Assembly (NCBI RefSeq): GCF_933775445.1
Contig: NW_026089533.1
Coordinates: 1 to 64,000 of the forward strand
From: Argentina anserina
Taxonomy: Eukaryota > Streptophyta > Magnoliopsida > Rosales > Rosaceae
Reading direction: 5' to 3'
DNA: 64,000 nt
The first letter of the stretch is position 1. Every line of letters starts with the position of its first letter. The notes beneath the pieces were generated by a model. The model was not told the origin of the DNA. It was given only the letters and a program-made list of their open reading frames with translations, and did not search any database. The position numbers were made by a program, and so were the translations under genes. Shown one piece after another: positions 48,899 through 61,500 of the stretch.

Positions 48899-51200
48899 TG
48901 CGTATCTTTACTATTCCAATTGTGTATCTTTTCATTTCTCGTTTGAGTATCTTTCTGTAAGGCTTTCTGATGCGAGTTTCTATTGAATTTGAGAGTTTTG
49001 CAAGTGTGGGAGTGTGTTTCTTTCAAACTGAGTATGTTTACATAGTTTGCGTATCTTTACTATTCCAATTGTGTATCTTTACATCGTTTGCGTATCTTTA
49101 CTATTCCAATAGTGTATCTTTTCATTTCTCGTTTGAGTATCTTTCTGTAAGGCTTTCTGATGCGAGTTTCTATTGAATTTGAGAGTTTTGCAAGTGTGGG
49201 AGTGTGTTTCTTTCAAACTGAGTATCTTTACATCGTTTGCGTATCTTTACTATTCCAATTGTGTATCTTTTCATTTCTCGTTTGAGTATCTTTCTGTAAG
49301 GCTTTCTGATGCGAGTTTCTATTGAATTTGAGAGTTTTGCAAGTGTGGGAGTGTGTTTCTTTCAAACTGATATCTTTACATCGTTTGCGTATCTTTACTA
49401 TTCCAATTGTGTATCTTTACATCGTTTGCGTATCTTTACTATTCCAATTGTGTATCTTTTCATTTCTCGTTTGAGTATCTTTCTGTAAGGCTTCTGATGC
49501 GAGTTTCTATTGTATTTGAGAGTTTTGCAAGTGTGGGAGTGTGTTTCTTTCAAACTGAGTATCTTTACATCGTTTGCGTATCTTTACTATTCCAATTGTA
49601 TATCTTTACATCGTTTGCGTATCTTTACTATTCCAATTGAGTATCTTTTCATTTCTCGTTTGAGTATCTTTCTGTAAGGCTTCTGATGCGAGTTTCTATT
49701 GTATTTGAGAGTTTTGCAAGTGTGGGAGTGTGTTTCTTTCAAACTGAGTATCTTTACATCGTTTGCGTATCTTTACTATTCCAATTGTGTATCTTTACAT
49801 CGTTTGCGTATCTTTACTATTCCAATTGAGTATCTTTTCATTTCTCGTTTGAGTATCTTTCTGTAAGGCTTCTGATGCGAGTTTCTATTGTATTTGAGAG
49901 TTTTGCAAGTGTGGGAGTGTGTTTCTTTCAAACTGAGTATCTTTACATCGTTTGCGTATCTTTACTATTTCAATTGTGTATCTTTACATCGTTTGCGTAT
50001 CTTTACTATTCCAATTGTGTATCTTTTCATTTCTCGTTTGAGTATCTTTCTGTAAGGCTTCTGATGCGAGTTTCTATTGTATTTGAGAGTTTTGCAAGTG
50101 TGGGAGTGTGTTTCTTTCAAACTGTGTATCTTTACATCGTTTGCGTATCTTTACTATTCCAATTGTGTATCTTTTCATTTCTCGTTTGAGTATCTTTCTG
50201 TAAGGCTTTCTGATGCGAGTTTCTATAGAATTTGAGAGTTTTGCAAGTGTGGGAGTGTGTTTCTTTCAAACTGAGTATCTTTACATAGTTTGCGTATCTT
50301 TACTATTCCAATTGTATATCTTTACATCGTTTGCGTATCTTTACTATTCCAATTGTGTATCTTTTCATTTCTCGTTTGAGTATCTTTCTGTAAGGCTTTC
50401 TGATGCGAGTTTCTATTGAATTTGAGAGTTTTGCAAGTGTGGGAGTGTGTTTCTTTCAAACTGAGTATGTTTACATAGTTTGCGTATCTTTACTATTCCA
50501 ATTGTGTATCTTTACATCGTTTGCGTATCTTTACTATTCCAATAGTGTATCTTTTCATTTCTCGTTTGAGTATCTTTCTGTAAGGCTTTCTGATGCGAGT
50601 TTCTATTGAATTTGAGAGTTTTGCAAGTGTGGGAGTGTGTTTCTTTCAAACTGAGTATCTTTACATCGTTTGCGTATCTTTACTATTCCAATTGTGTATC
50701 TTTTCATTTCTCGTTTGAGTATCTTTCTGTAAGGCTTTCTGATGCGAGTTTCTATTGAATTTGAGAGTTTTGCAAGTGTGGGAGTGTGTTTCTTTCAAAC
50801 TGATATCTTTACATCGTTTGCGTATCTTTACTATTCCAATTGTGTATCTTTACATCGTTTGCGTATCTTTACTATTCCAATTGTGTATCTTTTCATTTCT
50901 CGTTTGAGTATCTTTCTGTAAGGCTTCTGATGCGAGTTTCTATTGTATTTGAGAGTTTTGCAAGTGTGGGAGTGTGTTTCTTTCAAACTGAGTATCTTTA
51001 CATCGTTTGCGTATCTTTACTATTCCAATTGTATATCTTTTCATTTCTCGTTTGAGTATCTTTCTGTAAGGCTTTCTGATGCGAGTTTCTATTGAATTTG
51101 AGAGTTTTGCAAGTGTGAGAGTGTGTTTCTTTCAAACTGAGTATCTTTACATCGTTTGCGTATCTTTACTATTCCAATTGTATATCTTTACATCGTTTGC
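48899..51200 (+). repeat. Tandem duplication of satellite, copy 2 (2299-bp offset)
   Basis: Second copy, with the ACTGATATC landmarks near 49368 and 50801. One difference from copy 1 is TTTTTGTAAGG near 47560 against TTTCTGTAAGG near 49859. The match fades after about 51.2 kb, where the GTTGCTATTG variant of module A starts. Confidence 0.8.
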
Positions 51201-54200
51201 GTATCTTTACTATTCCAATTGTGTATCTTTTAATTTCTCGTTTGAGTATCTTTCTGTAAGGCTTTCTGATGCGAGTTGCTATTGAATTTGAGAGTTTTGC
51301 AAGTGTGGGAGTGTGTTTCTTTCAAACTGAGTATCTTTACATAGTTTGCGTATCTTTACTATTCCAATTGTGTATCTTTACATCGTTTGCGTATCTTTAC
51401 TTTTCCAATTGTGTATCTTTTCATTTCTCGTTTGAGTATCTTTCTGTAAGGCTTTCTGATGCGAGTTTCTATTGAATTTGAGAGTTTTGCAATTGTGGGA
51501 GTGTGTTTCTTTCAAACTGAGTATCTTTACATCGTTTGCGTATCTTTACTATTCCAATTGTGTATCTTTACATCGTTTGTGTATCTTTACTATTCTAATT
51601 GTGTATCTTTACATCGTTTGCGTATCTTTACTATTCCAATTATGTATCTTTTCATTTCTCGTTTGAGCATCTTTCTGTAAGGCTTTCTGATGCGAGTTGC
51701 TATTGAATTTGAGAGTTTTGCAAGTGTGGGAGTGTGTTTCTTTCAAACTGAGTATCTTTACATAGTTTGCGTATCTTTACTATTCCAATTGTGTATCTTT
51801 ACATCGTTTGCGTATCTTTACTATTCCAATTGTGTATCTTTTCATTTCTCGTTTGAGTATCTTTCTGTAAGGCTTCTGATGCGAGTTTCTATTGTATTTG
51901 AGAGTTTTGCAAGTGTGGGAGTGTGTTTCTTTCAAACTGTGTATCTTTACATCGTTTGCGTATCTTTACTATTCCAATAGTGTATCTTTTCATTTCTCGT
52001 TTGAGTATCTTTCTGGAAGGCTTTCTGATGCGAGTTCCTATAGAATTTAAGAGTTTTGCAAGTGTGGGAGTGTGTTTCTTTCAAACTGAGTATCTTTACA
52101 TAGTTTGCGTATCTTTACTATTCCAATTGTGTATCTTTACATCGTTTGCGTATCTTTACTATTCCAATAGTGTATCTTTTCATTTCTCGTTTGAGTATCT
52201 TTCTGTAAGGCTTTCTGATGCGAGTTTCTATTGAATTTGAGAGTTTTGCAAGTGTGGGAGTGTGTTTCTTTCAAACTGAGTATCTTTACATCGTTTGCGT
52301 ATCTTTACTATTCCAATTGTGTATCTTTTCATTTCTCGTTTGAGTATGTTTCTGTAAGGCTTTCTGATGCGAGTTTCTATTGAATTTGAGAGTTTTGCAA
52401 GTGTGGGAGTGTGTTTCTTTCAAACTGAGTATCTTTACATCGTTTGCGTATCTTTACTATTCCAATTGTGTATCTTTTCATTTCTCGTTTGAGTATCTTT
52501 CTGTAAGGCTTTCTGATGCGAGTTTCTATTGAATTTGAGTGTTTTGCAAGTGTGGGAGTGTGTTTCTTTCAAACTGAGTATCTTTACATAGTTTGCGTAT
52601 CTTTACTATTCCAATTGTGTATCTTTACATCGTTTGCGTATCTTTACTATTCCAATAGTGTATCTTTTCATTTCTCGTTTGAGTATCTTTCTGGAAGGCT
52701 TTCTGATGCGAGTTTCTATAGAATTTGAGAGTTTTGCAAGTGTGGGAGTGTGTTTCTTTCAAACTGAGTATCTTTACATAGTTTGCGTATCTTTACTATT
52801 CCAATTGTGTATCTTTACATCGTTTGCGTATCTTTACTATTCCAATAGTGTATCTTTTCATTTCTCGTTTGAGTATCTTTCTGTAAGGCTTTCTGATGCG
52901 AGTTTCTATTGAATTTGAGAGTTTTGCAAGTGTGGGAGTGTGTTTGTTTCAAACTGAGTATCTTTACTATTCCAATTGTGTATCTTTTCATTTCTCGTTT
53001 GAGTATCTTTCTGTAAGGCTTTCTGATGCGAGTTTCTTTTGAATTTGAGAGTTTTGCAAGTGTAGGAGTGTGTTTCTTTCAAACTGAGTATCTTTACATC
53101 GTTTGCGTATCTTTACTATTCCAATTGTGTATCTTTTCATTTCTCGTTTGAGTATCTTTCTGTAAGGCTTTCTGATGCGAGTTTCTATTGAATTTGAGAG
53201 TTTTGCAAGTGTGGGAGTGTGTTTCTTTCAAACTGAGTATCTTTACATAGTTTGCGTATCTTTACTATTCCAATTGTGTATCTTTACATCGTTTGCGTAT
53301 CTTTACTATTCCAATAGTGTATCTTTTCATTTCTCGTTTCAGTATCTTTCTGTAAGGCTTTCTGATGCGAGTTTCTATTGAATTTGAGAGTTTTGCAAGT
53401 GTGGGAGTGTGTTTCTTTCAAACTGAGTATCTTTACATCGTTTGCGTATCTTTACTATTCCAATTGTGTATCTTTACATCGTTTGCGTATCTTTACTATT
53501 CCAATTGTGTATCTTTTCATTTCTCGTTTGAGTATCTTTCTGTAAGGCTTTCTGATGCGAGTTTCTATTGAATTTGAGAGTTTTGCAAGTGTGGGAGTGT
53601 GTTTCTTTCAAACTGAGTATCTTTACATAGTTTGCGTATCTTTACTATTCCAATTGTGTATCTTTACATCGTTTGCGTATCTTTACTATTCCAATAGTGT
53701 ATCTTTTCATTTCTCGTTTGAGTATCTTTCTGTAAGGCTTTCTGATGCGAGTTTCTATTGAATTTGAGAGTTTTGCAAGTGTGGGAGTGTGTTTCTTTCA
53801 AACTGAGTATCTTTACATCGTTTGCGTATCTTTACTATTCCAATTGTGTATCTTTTCAATTCTCGTTTGAGTATCTTTCTGTAAGGCTTCTGATGCGAGT
53901 TTCTATTGTATTTGAGAGTTTTGCAAGTGTGGGAGTGTGTTTCTTTCAAACAGAGTGTCTTTACATCGTTTGCGTATCTTTACTATTCCAATTGTGTATC
54001 TTTACATCGTTTGTGTATCTTTACTATTCTAATTGTGTATCTTTACATCGTTTGCGTATCTTTACTATTCCAATTATGTATCTTTTCATTTCTCGTTTGA
54101 GCATCTTTCTGTAAGGCTTTCTGATGCGAGTTGCTATTGAATTTGAGAGTTTTGCAAGTGTGGGAGTGTGTTTCTTTCAAACTGAGTATCTTTACATAGT

Positions 54201-54329
54201 TTGCGTATCTTTACTATTCCAATTGTGTATCTTTACATCGTTTGCGTATCTTTACTATTCCAATTGTGTATCTTTTCATTTCTCGTTTGAGTATCTTTCT
54301 GTAAGGCTTCTGATGCGAGTTTCTATTGT
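51201..54329 (+). repeat. Right-arm satellite, mixed 149/190-bp units
   Basis: Units without one regular higher-order period. Landmarks are CTGGAAGG near 52013 and 52692, a unit lacking a B module near 52962 (ACTGAGTATCTTTACTATTCC), and the CGTTTGTGTATC and TTCTAATTG variants near 51577 and 54010. No unrelated sequence is present. Confidence 0.82.
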
Positions 54330-56823
54330 ATTTGAGAGTTTTGCAAGTGTGGGAGTGTGTTTCTTTCAAACTGTGTATCTTTACATCGTTTGCGTATCTT
54401 TACTATTCCAATTGTGTATCTTTTTATTTCTCGTTTGAGTATCTTTCTGTAAGGCTTTCTGATGCGAGTTTCTATAGAATTTGAGAGTTTTGCAAGTGTG
54501 GGAGTGTGTTTCTTTCAAACTGAGTATCTTTACATCGTTTGCGTATCTTTAGTATTCCAATTGTGTATTTTTTCATTTCTCGTTTGAGTATCTTTCTGTA
54601 AGGCTTTCTGATGCGAGTTTCTATTGAATTTGAGAGTTTTGCAAGTGTGGGAGTGTGTTTCTTTCAAACTGAGTATCTTTACATCGTTTGCGTATCTTTA
54701 CTATTCCAATTGTGTATCTTTACATCGTTTGTGTATCTTTACTATTCTAATTGTGTATCTTTACATCGTTTGCGTATCTTTACTATTCCAATTATGTATC
54801 TTTTCATTTCTCGTTTGAGCATCTTTCTGTAAGGCTTTCTGATGCGAGTTGCTATTGAATTTGAGAGTTTTGCAAGTGTGGGAGTGTGTTTCTTTCAAAC
54901 TGAGTATCTTTACATAGTTTGCGTATCTTTACTATTCCAATTGTGTATCTTTACATCGTTTGCGTATCTTTACTATTCCAATTGTGTATCTTTTCATTTC
55001 TCGTTTGAGTATCTTTCTGTAAGGCTTCTGATGCGAGTTTCTATTGTATTTGAGAGTTTTGCAAGTGTGGCAGTGTGTTTCTTTCAAACTGTGTATCTTT
55101 ACATCGTTTGCGTATCTTTACTATTCCAATTGTGTATCTTTTTATTTCTCGTTTGAGTATCTTTCTGTAAGGCTTTCTGATGCGAGTTTCTATAGAATTT
55201 GAGAGTTTTGCAAGTGTGGGAGTGTGTTTCTTTCAAACTGAGTATCTTTACATAGTTTGCGTATCTTTACTATTCCAATAGTGTATCTTTTCATTTCTCG
55301 TTTGAGTATCTTTTCTGTAAGGCTTTCTGATGCGAGTTTCTATTGAAATTGAGAGTTTTGCAAGTGTGGGAGTGTGTTTCTTTCAAACTGAGTATCTTTA
55401 CATCGTTTGCGTATCTTTACTATTCCAATTGTGTATCTTTTCATTTCTCGTTGGAGTATCTTTCTGTAAGGCTTTCTGATGCGAGTTGCTATTGAATTTG
55501 AGAGTTTTGCAAGTGTGGGAGTGTGTTTCTTTCAAACTGAGTATCTTTACATCGTTTGCGTATCTTTACTATTCCAATTGTGTATCTTTACATCGTTTGC
55601 GTATCTTTACTATTCCAATTGTGTATCTTTTCATTTCTCGTTTGACTATCTTTCTGTAAGGCTTCTGATGCGAGATTCTATTGTATTTGAGAGTTTTGCA
55701 AGTGTGGGAGTGTGTTTCTTTCAAACTGAGTATCTTTACATCGTTTGCGTATCTTTACTATTCCAATTGTGTATCTTTACATCGTTTGCGTATCTTTACT
55801 ATTCCAATTGTGTATCTTTTCAATTCTCGTTTGAGTATCTTTCTGTAAGGCTTCTGATGCGAGTTTCTATTGTATTTGAGAGTTTTGCAAGTGTGGGAGT
55901 GTGTTTCTTTCAAACTGAGTATCTTTACATCGTTTGCGTATCTTTACTATTCCAATTGTATATCTTTACATCGTTTGCGTATCTTTACTATTCCAATTGT
56001 GTATCTTTTCATTTCTCGTTTGAGTATCTGTCTGTAAGGCTTTCTGATGCGAGTTTCTATTGAATTTGAGAGTTTTGCAAGTGTGAGAGTGTGTTTCTTT
56101 CAAACTGAGTATCTTTACATCGTTTGCGTATCTTTACTATTCCAATTGTATATCTTTACATCGTTTGCGTATCTTTACTATTCCAATTGTGTATCTTTTC
56201 ATTTCTCGTTTGAGTATCTTTCTGTAAGGCTTTCTGATGCGAGTTGCTATTGAATTTGAGAGTTTTGCAAGTGTGGGAGTGTGTTTCTTTCAAACTGAGT
56301 ATCTTTACATAGTTTGCGTATCTTTACTATTCCAATTGTGTATCTTTACATCGTTTGCGTATCTTTACTATTCCAATTGTGTATCTTTTCATTTCTCGTT
56401 TGAGTATCTTTCTGTAAGGCTTTCTGATGCGAGTTTCTATTGAATTTGAGAGTTTTGCAAGTGTGGGAGTGTGTTTCTTTCAAACTGAGTATCTTTACAT
56501 CGTTTGCGTATCTTTACTATTCCAATTGTGTATCTTTACATCATTTGCGTATCTTTACTATTCCAATTGTGTATCTTTTCATTTCTCGTTTGAGTATCTT
56601 TCTGTAAGGCTTTCTGATGCGAGTTTCTACAGAATTTGAGAATTTTGCAAGTGTGGGTGTGTGTTTCTTTCAAACTGAGTATCTTTACATAGTTTGCGTA
56701 TCTTTACTATTCCAATTGTGTATCTTTACATCGTTTGCGTATCTTTACTATTCCAATAGTGTATCTTTTCATTTCTCGATTGAGTATCTTTCTGTAAGGC
56801 TTTCTGATGCGAGTTTCTATTGA
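54330..56823 (+). repeat. Tandem duplication of satellite, copy 1 (2494 bp)
   Basis: Landmarks such as GTGGCAGTG near 55068, the four-T form TATCTTTTCTG near 55308, GAAATTGAG near 55345 and GTTGGAGTATC near 55451 all recur 2494 bp later. The left edge falls inside a unit near 54330. Confidence 0.84.
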
Positions 56824-59320
56824 ATTTGAGAGTTTTGCAAGTGTGGGAGTGTGTTTCTTTCAAACTGTGTATCTTTACATCGTTTGCGTATCTTTACTAT
56901 TCCAATTGTGTATCTTTTTATTTCTCGTTTGAGTATCTTTCTGTAAGGCTTTCTGATGCGAGTTTCTATAGAATTTGAGAGTTTTGCAAGTGTGGGAGTG
57001 TGTTTCTTTCAAACTGAGTATCTTTACATCGTTTGCGTATCTTTAGTATTCCAATTGTGTATTTTTTCATTTCTCGTTTGAGTATCTTTCTGTAAGGCTT
57101 TCTGATGCGAGTTTCTATTGAATTTGAGAGTTTTGCAAGTGTGGGAGTGTGTTTCTTTCAAACTGAGTATCTTTACATCGTTTGCGTATCTTTACTATTC
57201 CAATTGTGTATCTTTACATCGTTTGTGTATCTTTACTATTCTAATTGTGTATCTTTACATCGTTTGCGTATCTTTACTATTCCAATTATGTATCTTTTCA
57301 TTTCTCGTTTGAGCATCTTTCTGTAAGGCTTTCTGATGCGAGTTGCTATTGAATTTGAGAGTTTTGCAAGTGTGGGAGTGTGTTTCTTTCAAACTGAGTA
57401 TCTTTACATAGTTTGCGTATCTTTACTATTCCAATTGTGTATCTTTACATCGTTTGCGTATCTTTACTATTCCAATTGTGTATCTTTTCATTTCTCGTTT
57501 GAGTATCTTTCTGTAAGGCTTCTGATGCGAGTTTCTATTGTATTTGAGAGTTTTGCAAGTGTGGCAGTGTGTTTCTTTCAAACTGTGTATCTTTACATCG
57601 TTTGCGTATCTTTACTATTCCAATTGTGTATCTTTTTATTTCTCGTTTGAGTATCTTTCTGTAAGGCTTTCTGATGCGAGTTTCTATAGAATTTGAGAGT
57701 TTTGCAAGTGTGGGAGTGTGTTTCTTTCAAACTGAGTATCTTTACATAGTTTGCGTATCTTTACTATTCCAATAGTGTATCTTTTCATTTCTCGTTTGAG
57801 TATCTTTTCTGTAAGGCTTTCTGATGCGAGTTTCTATTGAAATTGAGAGTTTTGCAAGTGTGGGAGTGTGTTTCTTTCAAACTGAGTATCTTTACATCGT
57901 TTGCGTATCTTTACTATTCCAATTGTGTATCTTTTCATTTCTCGTTGGAGTATCTTTCTGTAAGGCTTTCTGATGCGAGTTGCTATTGAATTTGAGAGTT
58001 TTGCAAGTGTGGGAGTGTGTTTCTTTCAAACTGAGTATCTTTACATCGTTTGCGTATCTTTACTATTCCAATTGTGTATCTTTACATCGTTTGCGTATCT
58101 TTACTATTCCAATTGTGTATCTTTTCATTTCTCGTTTGACTATCTTTCTGTAAGGCTTCTGATGCGAGATTCTATTGTATTTGAGAGTTTTGCAAGTGTG
58201 GGAGTGTGTTTCTTTCAAACTGAGTATCTTTACATCGTTTGCGTATCTTTACTATTCCAATTGTGTATCTTTACATCGTTTGCGTATCTTTACTATTCCA
58301 ATTGTGTATCTTTTCAATTCTCGTTTGAGTATCTTTCTGTAAGGCTTCTGATGCGAGTTTCTATTGTATTTGAGAGTTTTGCAAGTGTGGGAGTGTGTTT
58401 CTTTCAAACTGAGTATCTTTACATCGTTTGCGTATCTTTACTATTCCAATTGTATATCTTTACATCGTTTGCGTATCTTTACTATTCCAATTGTGTATCT
58501 TTTCATTTCTCGTTTGAGTATCTGTCTGTAAGGCTTTCTGATGCGAGTTTCTATTGAATTTGAGAGTTTTGCAAGTGTGAGAGTGTGTTTCTTTCAAACT
58601 GAGTATCTTTACATCGTTTGCGTATCTTTACTATTCCAATTGTATATCTTTACATCGTTTGCGTATCTTTACTATTCCAATTGTGTATCTTTTCATTTCT
58701 CGTTTGAGTATCTTTCTGTAAGGCTTTCTGATGCGAGTTGCTATTGAATTTGAGAGTTTTGCAAGTGTGGGAGTGTGTTTCTTTCAAACTGAGTATCTTT
58801 ACATAGTTTGCGTATCTTTACTATTCCAATTGTGTATCTTTACATCGTTTGCGTATCTTTACTATTCCAATTGTGTATCTTTTCATTTCTCGTTTGAGTA
58901 TCTTTCTGTAAGGCTTTCTGATGCGAGTTTCTATTGAATTTGAGAGTTTTGCAAGTGTGGGAGTGTGTTTCTTTCAAACTGAGTATCTTTACATCGTTTG
59001 CGTATCTTTACTATTCCAATTGTGTATCTTTACATCATTTGCGTATCTTTACTATTCCAATTGTGTATCTTTTCATTTCTCGTTTGAGTATCTTTCTGTA
59101 AGGCTTTCTGATGCGAGTTTCTACAGAATTTGAGAATTTTGCAAGTGTGGGTGTGTGTTTCTTTCAAACTGAGTATCTTTACATAGTTTGCGTATCTTTA
59201 CTATTCCAATTGTGTATCTTTACATCGTTTGCGTATCTTTACTATTCCAATAGTGTATCTTTTCATTTCTCGTTTGAGTATCTTTCTGTAAGGCTTTCTG
59301 ATGCGAGTTTCTATTGAATT
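56824..59320 (+). repeat. Tandem duplication of satellite, copy 2 (2494-bp offset)
   Basis: Second copy with the same landmarks (GTGGCAGTG near 57562, TATCTTTTCTG near 57802). The only difference I noticed is CTCGATTG near 56778 in copy 1 against CTCGTTTG near 59272 here. The copies diverge after about 59.32 kb. Confidence 0.84.
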
Positions 59321-60290
59321 TGAGAGTTTTGCAAGTGTGGGAGTGTGTTTCTTTTAAACTGAGTATCTTTACATCGTTTGCGTATCTTTACTATTCCAAT
59401 TGTGTATCTTTACATCGTTTGCGTATCTTTACTATTCCAATAGTTTATCTTTTCATTTCTCGTTTGAGTATCTTTCTGTAAGGCTTTCTTATGCGAGTTT
59501 CTATTGAATTTGAGAGTTTTGCAAGTGTGGGAGTGTGTTTCTTTCAAACTGAGTATCTTTACATAGTTTGCGTATCTTTACTATTCCAATTGTGTATCTT
59601 TACATCGTTTGCGTATCTTTACTATTCCAATTGTGTATCTTTTCATTTCTCGTTTGAGTATCTTTCTGTAAGGCTTCTGATGCGAGTTTCTATTGTATTT
59701 GAGAGTTTTGCAAGTGTGGGAGTGTGTTTCTTTCAAACTGTGTATCTTTACATCGTTTGCGTATCTTTACTATTCCAATTGTGTATCTTTTTATTTCTCG
59801 TTTGAGTATCTTTCTGTAAGGCTTTCTGATGCGAGTTTCTATAGAATTTGAGAGTTTTGCAAGTGTGGGAGTGTGTTTCTTTCAAACTGAGTATCTTTAC
59901 ATCGTTTGCGTATCTTTACTATTCCAATTGTGTATCTTTTCATTTCTCGTTTGAGTATCTTTCTGTAAGGCTTTCTGTTGCGAGTTTCTATTGAATTTGA
60001 GAGTTTTGCAAGTGTGGGAGTGTGTTTCTTTCAAACTGAGTATCTTTACATCGTTTGCGTATCTTTACTATTCCAATTGTGTATCTTTTCATTTCTCGTT
60101 TGAGTATCTTTCTGTAAGGCTTTCTGATGCGAGTTTCTATTGAATTTGAGAGTTTTGCAAATGTGGGAGTGTGTTTCTTTCAAACTGAGTATCTTTACAT
60201 CGTTTGCGTATCTATACTATTCCAATTGTGTATCTTTACATCGTTTGCGTATCTTTACTATTCCAATTGTGTATCTTTACATCGTTTGCG
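59321..60290 (+). repeat. Right-arm satellite between the 2494-bp pair and the trimer region
   Basis: Mixed 149- and 190-bp units with private changes such as TTTCTTTTAAACTGAG near 59350, CTTTCTTATGCG near 59485 and CTGTTGCG near 59978. The first two recur near 61730 and 61866, at an offset of about 2381 bp. Confidence 0.8.
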
Positions 60291-61500
60291 TATCTTTACT
60301 ATTCCAATTGTGTATCTTTTCATTTCTCGTTTGACTATCTTTCTGTAAGGCTTCTGATGCGAGATTCTATTGTATTTGAGAGTTTTGCAAGTGTGGGAGT
60401 GTGTTTCTTTCAAACTGAGTATCTTTACATCGTTTGCGTATCTTTACTATTCCAATTGTGTATCTTTACATCGTTTGCGTATCTTTACTATTCCAATTGT
60501 GTATCTTTTCAATTCTCGTTTGAGTATCTTTCTGTAAGGCTTCTGATGCGAGTTTCTATTGTATTTGAGAGTTTTGCAAGTGTGGGAGTGTGTTTCTTTC
60601 AAACTGAGTATCTTTACATCGTTTGCGTATCTTTACTATTCCAATTGTGTATCTTTACATCGTTTGCGTATCTTTACTATTCCAATTGTGTATCTTTTCA
60701 TTTCTCGTTTGACTATCTTTCTGTAAGGCTTCTGATGCGAGATTGTATTGTATTTGAGAGTTTTGCAAGTGTGGGAGTGTGTTTCTTTCAAACTGAGTAT
60801 CTTTACATCGTTTGCGTATCTATACTATTCCAATTGTGTATCTTTACATCGTTTGCGTATCTTTACTATTCCAATTGTGTATCTTTTCATTTCTCGTTTG
60901 ACTATCTTTCTGTAAGGCTTCTGATGCGAGATTCTATTGTATTTGAGAGTTTTGCAAGTGTGGGAGTGTGTTTCTTTCAAACTGAGTATCTTTACATCGT
61001 TTGCGTATCTTTACTATTCCAATTGTGTATCTTTACATCGTTTGCGTATCTTTACTATTCCAATTGTGTATCTTTTCAATTCTCGTTTGAGTATCTTTCT
61101 GTAAGGCTTCTGATGCGAGTTTCTATTGTATTTGAGAGTTTTGCAAGTGTGGGAGTGTGTTTCTTTCAAACTGAGTATCTTTACATCGTTTGCGTATCTT
61201 TACTATTCCAATTGTGTATCTTTACATCGTTTGCGTATCTTTACTATTCCAATTGTGTATCTTTTCATTTCTCGTTTGACTATCTTTCTGTAAGGCTTCT
61301 GATGCGAGATTCTATTGTATTTGAGAGTTTTGCAAGTGTGGGAGTGTGTTTCTTTCAAACTGAGTATCTTTACATCGTTTGCGTATCTATACTATTCCAA
61401 TTGTGTATCTTTACATCGTTTGCGTATCTTTACTATTCCAATTGTGTATCTTTTCATTTCTCGTTTGAGTATCTTTCTGTAAGGCTTTCTGATGCGAGTT
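60291..61500 (+). repeat. 567-bp trimer higher-order repeat of 189-bp units
   Basis: Three kinds of 189-bp unit alternate. Units marked by TTTGACTATC in module D and GCGAGATT in module A are separated by a unit with TTCAATTCTCG. The GAGATTCTATTG marker occurs at 60361 and 60928, 567 bp (3 x 189) apart. With no 190-bp units inside, frames stay open for over a kilobase, again without evidence of coding. Confidence 0.78.
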
